A DNA stretch of 64,000 nucleotides from Neoechinorhynchus agilis. Its lineage: Eukaryota; Acanthocephala. The first letter of the stretch is position 1. Each line of letters begins with the position of its first letter. The translations under genes were made by a program, and so were the position numbers. Where the stretch lies: positions 8,990,001 to 9,054,000 of the forward strand of contig CM121341.1 of the NCBI GenBank assembly GCA_051530055.1. The letters run 5' to 3'. Of the stretch, positions 47,816 to 57,733 are shown one piece after another. The notes under the pieces are model-generated. The model did not search any database, was not told the DNA's origin, and worked only from the letters and a program-made list of their open reading frames with translations.

Positions 47816-48496
47816 CTAGTAAACGATCACTTTTAGACATTTAGTCGTGTTAATGTTGCTGCGTACGGAAGAGTAATCTAAATGGTAGTCAGCGCAAAAA
47901 AGTAACCTTCCTTAGAACTGTCATTCTTTTGCATTTGTCACTTTAGTGGGTTTATGTGCGCAAACACTAAGATTGTATGTTCGTTTTTCGAGCTGTTCTT
48001 GGAAAGGTGGATTTTCCCATTGGAACCCTTAAGACCATTTAAGAGTCGAATTAAATCCTTTTGTCGCAGTTTTTATTCATTTGCAAAAAGGAACGGAAGC
48101 GTTTATGATCGCTCAGAGTTTAATATGGCAGCAGAAAAAGCAAAAACTTGCATGAAACCTTTGTCATATGTTAGTTAATTTCGACGAATCAAGAGAGAGA
48201 GATCCGAAGATATTTGGAAAGAAAGTCTCGTCATTAGTTTTTTCGCTCGAAAACAATGACGAGGTTTCCTCGTCGTTTGAAGTGTCTCAATTTCATTTTA
48301 TCCGGGCCGGGTATTATGATAACCACAATTGAAATACGCGTGCTACTTGTTCAGAACCACCACCACCACCACCGCCGAATCATCCTAGGCCATTTTCGCT
48401 TTCTTTTCTAAAAATAGCTCACTGACACACAAGAAAATCCTTTTTCTTAAAAAAAGAGAAATCTAAACTCGTTAATTTTGAAATCTACATTGGCAG
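47816..48496. promoter_or_regulatory. 5' region of trehalose synthase gene
   Basis: Intergenic. It holds a possible third relative of the 24.5-kb tandem repeat (48,215-48,330), a short ACC trinucleotide microsatellite (48,358-48,376), and an acceptor-like TGGCAG that touches the ATG at 48,497. No other gene is seen. Confidence 0.4.
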
Positions 48497-51059
48497 ATGC
48501 GCAGAATAGTGATTGTTTCGAATCGATTACCGGTGTCGGTTAAACGAACTCCGGCTCCCACAGGCTCAAGTGAACCTGCAACGTTCGCACTTAAACAGAG
48601 TGTCGGTGGTTTGGCGACCGGACTTGCTGGTCTAAGAGATTATGAGCGATTATGGATTGGTTGGCCAGGAGAAGTAGTTACGGATCCAAGAGAACAAGAA
48701 ATAGTGAGATCGATGCTGAAGGAACAAGGACTTGTACCGGTGTTTCTCAGCAAACACGAAGTCAACATGTTCTACTCTGGATTCTCCAACAAAACCCTCT
48801 GGCCTCATTTCCACTACTTCACGCAATTCACTAGTTATGCGAACGAATACTTTGATTGGTATCAGAGTGTCAATGATAAGTTCAAAGATGCCGTGTTTGA
48901 GCAAGTGAGTAAAGACCATGAAGAATCCGACATGATTTGGATTCACGATTACCAATTACTCATGGTTCCAGCGATGATCAGAGACCGGTTTCATAACGTC
49001 GGAATTGGCTTCTTCCTTCATATCCCATTTCCGTCCTACGAGACATTCCGTACACTTCCATGGAGAAAAGCACTACTGACCGGGATGTTGGGCGCTGACT
49101 GCATTGGATTTCATACTGTCGGTTATTTGAGGCACTTCATAAGCGCCGTCAGTAGAATCTGTGGAATCGATTTTGTTCATAATCGTCTTCAGGTTGGAAA
49201 CAGGGTCGTTTCAGTTGGTGTGTATCCGATGGGTATTGATTATGACACTTACGCAGCACAAGCAGATACGGGTGGTTCAAACACGAGCTTGGTTGAGTCT
49301 CCGGATTGGGATTTGACCCTTCTAAAGGAGAAAGGGATGAAGATTATTATAAGCGTCGACCGATTAGACTATACGAAAGGAATTCCTTCTCGGATTCGAG
49401 CGTATAAACGATTTTTGGAAGAGTATCCCAACTATAAGGCCAAAGTGACGCTGATCCAGATCGTTGTGCCTTGTCGCGACAACGTAGAAGAATATAAAGA
49501 TCTCAGAGATGAAATCGAGACTTTGATTAGTAAAGTAAGTGGTGAATATGATACTCTTCAATGGTCGGCGATTCATTACGCTTCAAAACCATTCCCAACG
49601 TCTCAACTTATCCCAATGTATCGCCATGCGGACGTTTGCCTTGTTACTCCCCTTCGCGATGGCATGAATCTTGTGGCTAAGGAGTATGTCGCAGCTAAAG
49701 AAGGTATCGATACGGGTGTACTTATTCTAAGTGAAATGGCCGGTGCTGCCGATGAACTCGTTGATAGCATCATAGTTAATCCAAACGATGAAAGTGACAT
49801 TGTAACAGCTTTGATGACTGCGCTCGAAATGCCGGTCGACGAACAAAAACGGCGGTTGGAATCTCTCCAGAGCACAGTAAGGACTTATACTGTGCAGGTC
49901 TGGAAAATGGTGAAAATTTGCATTCGTCTTCATCGCTTAGAATACTTCAAATCTTTTAATAGTCCTCCTTTTTCTGGCGGGGGGGGAGAACTAGAGCTGC
50001 AAATCTTTACCATTTTCCTCGTATGGGCCAATGTGTTCATCAAAAGTCTTCTAGAAGCTATAGAAACAAACCAACAAAACATGAGTCATCAGCTCTCCAA
50101 TGAACCATCTCTTGGTTCAATGCTCGAAGTGTACAAACGATCTCAACATCGTCTTCTACTGCTAGACTACGACGGTACTTTAATGTCGTTCCACCGGAAC
50201 CCAGCAGCAGTAAAACCCGATCAATGGTTGACAGAAACCCTTAAGAAACTGTGCGCGTCTCCTAAAAATCAAGTGGTCGTTATAAGTGGACGTGATAAGA
50301 TAACCCTCAATGAATGGCTCGGTAATGAACAAAAGCTAGATTTTGCCAGTGAGCACGGTGTTTGGCTACGACGAAACGAAGAATGGAAATGTCTATTAAG
50401 TAGCGAACAAACTGATCTGATTGATGTTTGGAAAATGGAATGTAGAGAGTGGCATAGTCGTTTGTTTTGAAAGGGAGTGGGGGAGGACCAATGTCGACTA
50501 TTTCGCTCATAAAAGGATAATGGGCGAGATGTGCAATCTTGTTCCTGGGACGTTTGTAGAGGAGAAGCATTCTTCGATAGCATGGCATTTCCGTGGTGTT
50601 GAGAATAACGTTGCTCAGAGTGCTATTCGGAAATATCTTCAGAGTATCAGTACGCTCGCTTCCAAGTATCATTTACAGCTACTTGAAGGAAATAGAGTTA
50701 TTGAATTGAAGAGTAAGCAGGTGAATAAAGGCAAGGCTGCCGACGATTGGCTCCAGTGCCGTATTCCTGGCGACCGAACGAGTACACGAGCCACAATTCC
50801 CAAAGAAGCCGAATGGGATTTTATTCTTGCTATCGGGGATGACAGTACGGACGAAGATACTTTCCAAGCTGCAAATGCGGCCGATATGAACGCCTATACC
50901 GTTAAAGTTGGAGGACTCGGAGCTGAAAATACTGCTGCTAGATACACTCTATCGAATGTGAAAAAGGTGCGATTAGTGCTCACGGAACTTGTTAAATTAA
51001 CTAACCAAGAATCCTATGCCGACCACGACGACGATCAACAAAACGTATCTAAAAATTGA
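48497..51059 (+). CDS. bifunctional trehalose-6-phosphate synthase/phosphatase
   Basis: Makes trehalose from UDP-glucose and glucose-6-phosphate, then removes the phosphate. The synthase domain (GT20) spans residues 1 to about 520: SNRLPVSVKR, SVGGLATGL, WIGWPGE, HDYQLLMVPA, FFLHIPFPSYETF, VDRLDYTKGIP and VTPLRDGMNLVAKEYVA. The phosphatase (HAD) follows: LLLLDYDGTLMS, VISGRD, VIELKSK and AIGDDSTDEDTF, with all catalytic motifs present. A 52-nt intron at 50,464-50,515 restores the frame between the two long reading frames. Residues 468-508 are a 41-residue insert relative to the family (see findings). Motifs such as GVLILSEMAGAADEL and LWPHFHYF resemble bacterial fused enzymes more than the arthropod or nematode enzymes I know. 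About 836 residues with the insert. Confidence 0.93.
50464..50515 (+). other. 52-nt intron in the trehalose synthase/phosphatase gene
   Basis: The donor GTTTTG and acceptor ATAAAAG join two long frames in phase (TT plus G gives Leu). This restores the phosphatase segment between WHSR and MGEMCNLVPGTFVEEK. The size matches other introns here, supporting domestication of the gene in a eukaryotic genome. Confidence 0.75.
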
Positions 51060-51430
51060 TTACCATTTAACGTTATTGGACATCAATCACCAACAACAAA
51101 AAAAGGAATTGTATTTCACTAAGTTTGAGTCACCAAAACCTCTTTTTTCCGGTCGCCGCCTAATAGTTGTCGTCTCGCTCACTTCTAAGTAGCATTTTTT
51201 GAGAATTCAGTTAGCTTACAAGTTGGGAAATGTAAACGAGAAACGGTTTCAAAATTTCATGTCTTGAGACTTTGCGAATAAAAGTGAGTCTAATCACTTT
51301 AAGATTTTTAGAAATGATTCGAGAATATTGGCGTTCAATATTAGGACGACCAAAATGGAACAATAACAAAGCTAAAAAATCACGGGCATTTTTTTTCGTA
51401 AAAAAATAGCTCATTCAAAAAGTGGTCGAT
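51060..51430. other. convergent 3' intergenic region
   Basis: Lies between the ends of the trehalose gene (+) and Elongin C (-). It contains an AATAAA-like signal near 51,279. Nothing else is recognised. Confidence 0.4.
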
Positions 51431-51769
51431 TTAACAATTTAAATAAGCAGAAGCTTCAAATACTTCAATATAACTTCTCGTGTCGATATCCATTGATTTG
51501 ATAACGTCATTGTTGTAATAATGATAAGATCGAAAATGTAAGAACCGGCAGACGACACTAAGAGCATTTGAGGAAATATTTTCAAATGTAACCGATTCAA
51601 GTTCATTAGTGTCCTTATCGCTAATAATGCCTTTAGGTGGATTAAAGATCACTTTGAGCAGTTTGGAGCCTTCGATTGCTATCCTACGATCCAGTAAAAA
51701 CTCATGCCCGTCGCCAGAAACAATCCGAATGAATTTCTTCTCTTCTAAAATCCGAGAATCATTAATCAT
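51431..51769 (-). CDS. ELOC: Elongin C
   Basis: Elongin C is a SKP1/BTB-fold adaptor that joins Elongin B and links BC-box substrate receptors to cullin-2 or cullin-5 ubiquitin ligases; it also occurs in the transcription factor SIII. The 112-residue single exon matches the family length. Landmarks are KKFIRIVSGDGHEFLLDRR (family KLIS-DGHEF), the long loop before TNEL-SVTFENISSNALSVVC (family NEV-FREIPSHVLSKVC) and the terminal EVFEASAYLNC (family ELL-AA-FLDC), including the C-terminal Cys. The middle YYNN segment is shifted relative to vertebrates. The start is MINDSRILEE, 16 nt after an acceptor-like TGTTGCAG. The 3' end is convergent with the trehalose gene. Confidence 0.9.
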   Translation of the reverse strand: MINDSRILEEKKFIRIVSGDGHEFLLDRRIAIEGSKLLKVIFNPPKGIISDKDTNELESVTFENISSNALSVVCRFLHFRSYHYYNNDVIKSMDIDTRSYIEVFEASAYLNC

Positions 51770-52242
51770 CGCGCCGCTTGTCGTCCTGCAACAGTTAATG
51801 AATTCCCTTTGAACATCAGTGACGTATTAACACCAAAAAGATTCTTCCGTGGTTAGAAAAGCAATAGCGGCGATTTACCCCCGATATTTCACTTCTCGGG
51901 TAGTTCCGACACTTCCTCTCGAGGTTTGCCACATTTAAAACAATTTTAAATTGGCTTTTTACCTTCGATCGGTTTGAATGAGCATTCGATGGCTTTCATT
52001 ATCAAACGATTCCGTAAATATGGCTAATCAAAATCAATTTGATGTCCACAATTCACCGAATGATTTGATATGGCTAAGGAAAAAGTGTTCTGAGAAGAGC
52101 CGATAACTGGTTACGACAAGCTGAAATACGTTTGATTTCTTAAGCTCTAAGAGCAATTGGCTTTCCCGAATCGACGAAAAGAAGAGCTTTCCTCGAAGCC
52201 AAGAACATCGCAAATATACACAAGAAAAGAATTATGACCGGA
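51770..52242. other. intergenic spacer
   Basis: Upstream of Elongin C. No gene is recognised. Beyond it begins a 5-kb zone dominated by foldback elements. Confidence 0.4.
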
Positions 52243-52403
52243 ATTATTGTTTAGTCTTCAAGTGCGGTAAATGATTATTTCGGTTAAAGACGTTCTTTAC
52301 GAACCTCACCGGGTTCATCATCAGTTTGTTTAGCGTCCATTACTAACAAACTGATGATGAACTCGAAATAATCATTTATCGCGGGTGAAGACTTGTAAAC
52401 AAT
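52243..52403. mobile_element. foldback element, family ATTATTGTTTA
   Basis: Inverted arms of about 36 bp begin ATTATTGTTTAGTCTTCA and end TGAAGACTTGTAAACAAT. A second inner inverted pair (CATCATCAGTTTGTT and AACAAACTGATGATG) forms the core. Non-coding, about 161 bp. The element at 53,699-53,848 shares the same termini. Confidence 0.7.
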
Positions 52404-52539
52404 GACTCCAATCACATTCCCCCCCCCGGTACCTCCTCACATATCGACACAATTATGACTGATACTGAGAATGACGGATAAAATTTGTGGTCAATGAAAT
52501 TGCGTAATCTGAACAAGACGATCATTTTGTATACCCTGT

Positions 52540-52760
52540 AGGCATCCTTAAAAAATAAGCCAACTGCAAAGACTGCCCAGTCAAATATGAGAGACAGACT
52601 AAACAGGGACTCAACAAAAAGGATCTTACAGCACTAGCCATATTTACGGAATCGTTCGATAATGGAAGTCATCGAGTGCTCCGTCCAACCGATCGAAGAC
52701 AATAAGACCGTGGCAAACCTTGAGTAGAAATGTCGGAATTATCCGAGAGGTGAAATATCG
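52540..52760 (+). mobile_element. Penelope-like element scrap (GIY-YIG region)
   Basis: The frame NCKDCPVKYERQTKQGLNKK matches the C-KDCP-vYIGqT--L--R start of the GIY-YIG nuclease of Penelope-like elements, followed by a decayed SHRV piece. Only this part remains. It is inactive. Confidence 0.55.
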
Positions 52761-52989
52761 GACGGAAATAAATCGGTGAATTTTTGAATTCCCCTCGTTG
52801 TGGCAAAACTAAGAAAAAGAATGCCTTGCGACCACTTAAAACACCCTAGAGGGATCCTGAAAGTCGACTCATATTGAATCAGTCATTTTATCAATTCAAT
52901 TTTTTCGCAAGTTTATTTCGGTGTACACAAGCGACCTAGATAACACGTCTTAATGTCGTTTCAAATGATCCGTGCCACACTTTTTAGTG

Positions 52990-53135
52990 TTTTTGTTGTG
53001 TCCTTTCGATTTTATCCAGAGAGCTCACGAAATGGACACCGAAAAAAGAGAAATACAAATGCCTCGATTTGTCGCCATTGAGACAATCGGTGAAGTCGGA
53101 CCAAAAAATGACGCAATAACAAAACTATTTCATAT
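52990..53135 (-). repeat. dispersed repeat copy D (inverted)
   Basis: The reverse complement of this segment matches copies A and B (GGTCCGACTTCACCGAT, ATGGCGACAAATCGAGGCAT, TTGTATTTCTCTTTT). It lies just before a foldback element. Confidence 0.6.
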
Positions 53136-53172
53136 TAGGAAGATCCTTCGGGATAGTAAATATTGAAAGGTT

Positions 53173-53295
53173 TTTGAACATAATCCCGGTTAAAGATTTC
53201 TTTAATATTATGTAGCCATCTAAAATAGTTTGTGTAGTAGTTCGCGAAATATTTCATAATAATAAAGGAATCTTTAAGCGGAGGATTATGTTCGC
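53173..53295. mobile_element. foldback element
   Basis: Arms of about 38 bp run from GAACATAATCC-CGGTTAAAGAT to the matching ATCTTTAAGCGGAGGATTATGTTC. About 123 bp, non-coding. Confidence 0.6.
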
Positions 53296-53334
53296 CACAA
53301 CCATTTAACAATACTATTTTTTTATAAATTTCAT

Positions 53335-53530
53335 GCGCGGATCAAACGCCGAGACTCATTTTTATTGCTTAATATTTCGTGGACAAAATCCACCTCGTCA
53401 GACATTGTTAGCAGAGGAAAGTTCAATCAAAGCATATTTGAATTTTCCTCTGCTAACAGTGTCTGACGAGGTGGATTTTGTCCACGAAATATTAAACAAT
53501 AAAAATGAGTCTCGGTGTTTGATCCGCACA
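53335..53530. mobile_element. near-perfect 196-bp palindrome
   Basis: Arms of almost 98 bp with only a few mismatches and almost no spacer. The outer end is GCGGATCAAACGCCGAGACT and the inner part ACCTCGTCAGACA-TGTTAGC. It could extrude as a large cruciform. It is probably a MITE or the terminal hairpin of a mobile element. Confidence 0.75.
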
Positions 53531-53698
53531 ACAACAACAAATTTTATCCTTGAAAAATCAGCGATTCAAAAGAAAGGAAATCCTCGAGGCAATGGAGGAT
53601 AAAGATTTTTTCCAAGTTTCATCGGCATTTTGTTAGCATAATGAAAAGACCTGGGAAAGGTCGAAATGTGAGGAGGTATCGGGTTATATGATTGGAGA

Positions 53699-53848
53699 AT
53701 TATTGTTTACAAATCTTCATACACGGTAAAGAGTTTATTAACTAAAACATTCTGCGAGCCTCGTCGGATGGTGATGAATCTGACGAAGTTCTCAGAATGT
53801 CTTTTATAAACTCTTTATCGGGTGTGAAGACTTTTTCTAAACAATAAT
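53699..53848. mobile_element. foldback element, family ATTATTGTTTA (second copy)
   Basis: Begins ATTATTGTTTACAAATCTTC and ends GAAGACTTTTTCTAAACAATAAT. The core has GCCTCGTCGGAT and ATCTGACGAAG as an inner pair. It has the same termini as 52,243-52,403, so two members of one family lie 1.3 kb apart. Confidence 0.7.
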
Positions 53849-54425
53849 TCTAGCCTCGGGAAAGCCCTAACTTTGATCTACATTATTAATTTAGCATGCT
53901 TTAGGGATTATTTGTTTTTAGGGGTGAACATGGTTTTGTCCTTAGCACACTCCGATTACTCATAATAATTATTTTTTGCAATCCGTTACACGTGAAGATA
54001 GACTAAATAATTCAGCAAATGATCAGTGTCTTTTAGAACTTTTTTACTCGGCTTATTTTCCCTTTTTTAGGCAAACAGCGAAACCGATCTCTTACATCAG
54101 AGAAGTGATTAAATCCCTAAAATCGCTGCTGTTTCCATTTAAATCAAATATTTGTATTAAGTAAAGCGTTAAAACTTGTTTGTTTTTTGGTTACTTTTAT
54201 GAACAAATGAACACCTCAATACAAATTGTTATTTTTGACGTTAATTGTAACCGCAAAAAGGCTTCTATGCGACGACAGTACTTGGTTTACATCCTTAAAG
54301 TGGCAAATATGCAGTTTGGGAGATACTTTTGAAAACATTAAAGCCGGAAACACAATTTAGTTTTTAAGAAAAGTGCGGTGATACAGGTAAAACGAAGGAT
54401 TTCTCTCTAAATTGATCTTTTTCAG

Positions 54426-54662
54426 ATGGAACCAACATCTGAGGCAGAGAAAGTGGAGCTTGAAAGAAAAGCACGGGAGATGCTCCAACGCGAAGCCGAT
54501 CGGTTCAAGGTTAGTGGAATAGACAGTATTCGTAAGAATGGAATCGATCGCAAATTTCTGAGTAGGATTGTTACACGTGTTACTTCAGTAAACTCTTCAA
54601 TGAACAACGGGGAACTTCAAAAGCAGAATCTAAATTCAACAAGAAATAAATCCTCATTTTAA
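54426..54662 (+). CDS. small acidic/helical protein, family unknown
   Basis: ATG at 54,426 abuts a strong acceptor-like TTTTTCAG. The uninterrupted frame is 78 codons. A donor-like GTTAGT occurs after residue 28 (READRFK). Splicing to GAGTAG 55 nt later would give instead a 55-residue product with a CYTCYF segment. The shared N-terminus is a charged helix (EKVELERKAREMLQREADRF). I do not recognise the family. The start context argues for a real transcript; the correct isoform is undecided. Confidence 0.45.
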   Translation: MEPTSEAEKVELERKAREMLQREADRFKVSGIDSIRKNGIDRKFLSRIVTRVTSVNSSMNNGELQKQNLNSTRNKSSF

Positions 54663-54840
54663 TAGTCTCATCTCAATGAAACGATGAGTTTCTAATCCTC
54701 AATGGCGCATTTCTATACTTTTTAACAAAAATTAATTTCAAACTCTAACGAGAGAAAAATATCTCATAGTTATATCCAACGAATAGTCTTTGATTTCAAA
54801 ATGCCGTAAATACAACATTAAAGAATGCACTAATTAATAC

Positions 54841-56719
54841 TTTGTGTTTAAGTGTGGCCGTTTTCATGGCTGATAATTTTTTGTTGGACACACTGCCCAC
54901 CGATCTGAGTCAGAAAACTTCTCTAACGGTGGGTTGTGTGCCCATAAAAAAGGCCATACTTAAAACACAGACCAAAATTAGAAACTGGCCGAGTTTTTTG
55001 TACATTCCGTGGTTGTGCTGAAATGGTCTTAGAAGGTCTTTAACCCTAAATCCCTATTTAAGTTAATCAAAATCCACTATCGCCGATGACTCACAAAGAA
55101 AAAGGGGACGAAATATGTCGTTGAAGGGAAGAGGAAACTCGGTCTCCTCATGGGAAAATATCTAAGGATCCAAATGGATTCGTACAAAACTCATAACCGT
55201 GAATGGTTCAGAATAGTCTAAGTGATTCAATCACTTCTCTGATGTTCGAGATATCGGTGCGGTTTCATGCCAACAACAACAAAAATTATCAGCCATGAAA
55301 AAGGCCATACTTAAAACACAGACCAAAATTAGAAACTGGCCGAGTTTTTTGTACATTCCGTGGTTGTGCTGAAATGATCTAAAAAGGTCTTTAACCCTAA
55401 ATTCCTATTTAAGTTAATCAAAATCCACCATCGCCGATGACTCTCAAAGAAAAAGGGGACGAAATATGCCGTTGAAGGGAAGAGGAAACTCGGTCTCCTC
55501 ATGGGAAGATATCTAAGGATTCGAATGGATTCGTACAAAACTCATAACCGCGAATGGTTCAGAATAGTCTAAGTGATTCAATCACTTCTCTGATGCCAGA
55601 GATATCGGTGCGGTTTCATGCCAACAACAACAAAAATTATCAGCCATGAAAAAGGCCATACTTAAAACACAGACCAAAATTAGAAACTGGCCGAGTTTTT
55701 TGTACATTCCGTGGTTGTGCTGAAATGATCTAAAAAGGTCTTTAACCCTAAATTCCTATTTAAGTTAATCAAAATCCACCATCGCCGATGACTCTCAAAG
55801 AAAAAGGGGACGAAATATGCCGTTGAAGGGAAGAGGAAACTCGGTCTCCTCATGGGAAGATATCTAAGGATCCGAATGGATTCGTACAAAACTCATAACC
55901 GTGAATGGTTCAGAATAGTCTAAGTGATTCAATCACTTCTCTGATGCCAGAGATATCGGTGCGGTTTCATGCCAACAACAACAAAAATTATCAGCCATGA
56001 AAAAGGCCATACTTAAAACACAGACCAAAATTAGAAACTGGCCGAGTTTTTTGTACATTCCGTGGTTGTGCTGAAATGGTCTAAAAAGGTCTTTAACCCT
56101 AAATCCCTATTTAAGTTGGTCAAAATCCACTATCGCCGATTACTCCAAAGAAAAAGGGGACGAAATACCACTTTGAAGGGAAGAGGAAACTCGGTCTCCT
56201 CATGGGAAGATATTAAGGATCCAATGGATTCGTACAAAACTCATAACCGTGAATGGTTCAGAATAGTCTAAGTGATTCAATCACTTCTCTGATGGAGATA
56301 TCGGTGCGGTTTCATGCCAACAACAACAAAAATTATCAGCCATGAAAAAGGCCATACTTAAAACACAGACCAAAATTAGAAACTGGCTGAGTTTGTTGTA
56401 CATTCCGTGGTTGTGCTGAAATGGTCTAAAAAGGTCTTTAACCCTAAATCCCTATTTAAGTTGGTCAAAATCCACTATCGCCGATGACTCACAAAGAAAA
56501 AGGGGACGAAATACCACTTTGAAGGGAAGAGGAAACTCGGTCTCCTCATGGGAAGATATTTAAGGATCCGAATGGATTCGTACAAAACTCATAACCGCGA
56601 ATGGTTCAGAGTAGTTTAAGTGATTCAATCACTTCTCTGATGTTCGAGATATCGGTGCGGTTTCATGCCAACAACAACAAAAATTATCAGCCATAAAAAA
56701 GGCCATACTTAAAACACAA
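54841..56719. mobile_element. TIR-bounded element filled by a 351-bp tandem array
   Basis: Left end TTTGTGTTTAAGTGTGGCC and right end GGCCATACTTAAAACACAAA are inverted repeats of about 48 bp. They include GGCTGATAATTTTTGTTG and its complement. Between them, units starting AGGCCATACTTAAAAC lie at 54951, 55302, 55653, 56004, 56349 and 56700 (periods 351, 351, 351, 345, 351). Each unit ends with a copy of the inner right terminal repeat, so the array may have grown from the terminus inward. Units contain a segment of the dispersed repeat (CACTATCGCCGATGACTC). The 69-codon frames recurring on both strands are repeat by-products. Confidence 0.85.
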
Positions 56720-56867
56720 AATAAAAGTTACCGGCTAGCGAGACTTCAAAAAATAATTAATACTTACGAATTCTGAAAGCGAATATCTGTGTTCTGAATT
56801 AATCATCAAAGCCTTATCGGAAAAATCATTAGAGATGGATGAAAATCTTTACTTTATCTATTTTTTT

Positions 56868-57057
56868 CGATTGTTCTTATTTAAGCAAGTTAAGTGGTAG
56901 AAAACAAATTTTGACACCGACGGAGTTTTATATTCCTTCTTCAGGATCCTGAAAAACAAACATGATTGTTTCGCAAGTTTGTTGCTGACTAAAACTCCGA
57001 AACATCGGTGTCAAAATTTATTTTCAACCGCTTAACTTGCTTAAATAAGAACAATCG
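56868..57057. mobile_element. foldback element
   Basis: Arms CGATTGTTCTTATTTAAGC and GCTTAAATAAGAACAATCG extend inward about 75 bp each with mismatches (TTTTGACACCGA-GGAGTTTT and AAAACTCCGAAACATCGGTG). Non-coding, 190 bp. Confidence 0.75.
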
Positions 57058-57733
57058 ACAAATCGTATAAGTCTTCTTCACGAATGGTGCGCATAAATGC
57101 TTTTTTTGTAGTTCCATACTCACTTCCAGCATCGATCCAACTCTATAGTTTGTCACTGAGTTTCGTCGGTGGTGTGGTTACTTTTGAAACTCTCTCGTGG
57201 CTCCCTGTGAGGACTATAGGAAGTTCTCTTATGACAGCAACGACATTTCTCAAGAGTCTGGCAGTGTAAGGTCTACATTGTGGTGTATCTTTGCGAACAA
57301 GGCAGTTTATCTAATTGGCTAGATATAATACATTTCGTAGTTGTGTCGAGGTAATCAAGTGGACTAATGCTCCAGATCCCACCAGTTGAGGGTCAACTGA
57401 TTCGAATCCGTTACCGCCAATGACGCACAACCAAAGGAGACGAAATACCGATGAGTCCCGCTTCCCCGGGAGGTATCTGAGAATTTGGAGGGATTCTTAC
57501 AAACTCTTAACCGTGGATTAGAGACTATGTGGTTATATCACTTCTCTGATGCAAAATTGGTTTGGCTTTAAGCCTAAAAATAAGCCAGACAAGAAGGGAC
57601 AAACAAAAATTTAATGATGATAATAAAAAGCAATTTTTGAACCTTTGATTGTCCCCCACAATAATTCTCATGGATTTCCTAGATTTAAGCGTACTTTTCC
57701 AGAATGTATCCTTTGTAGATTTGAGGCGGCATC
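57058..57733. repeat. spacer with diverged dispersed-repeat copy E
   Basis: 57,395-57,585 resembles the 351-bp unit: CGCCAATGACGCACAA, GGAGACGAAATACC, AACTCTTAACCGTGGAT, ATCACTTCTCTGATG. The rest is unassigned. An acceptor-like CCTTTGTAG lies 15 nt before the methyltransferase ATG. Confidence 0.45.

Noticed and set aside
50464-50515. Frameshift making the trehalose enzyme a pseudogene
   Set aside because: A 52-nt GT-AG intron joins the two frames exactly and restores the conserved phosphatase sequence.
55329-56271. Identical 69-codon frames in the 351-bp array
   Set aside because: By-products of the array unit; no homologue and no splice or start support.
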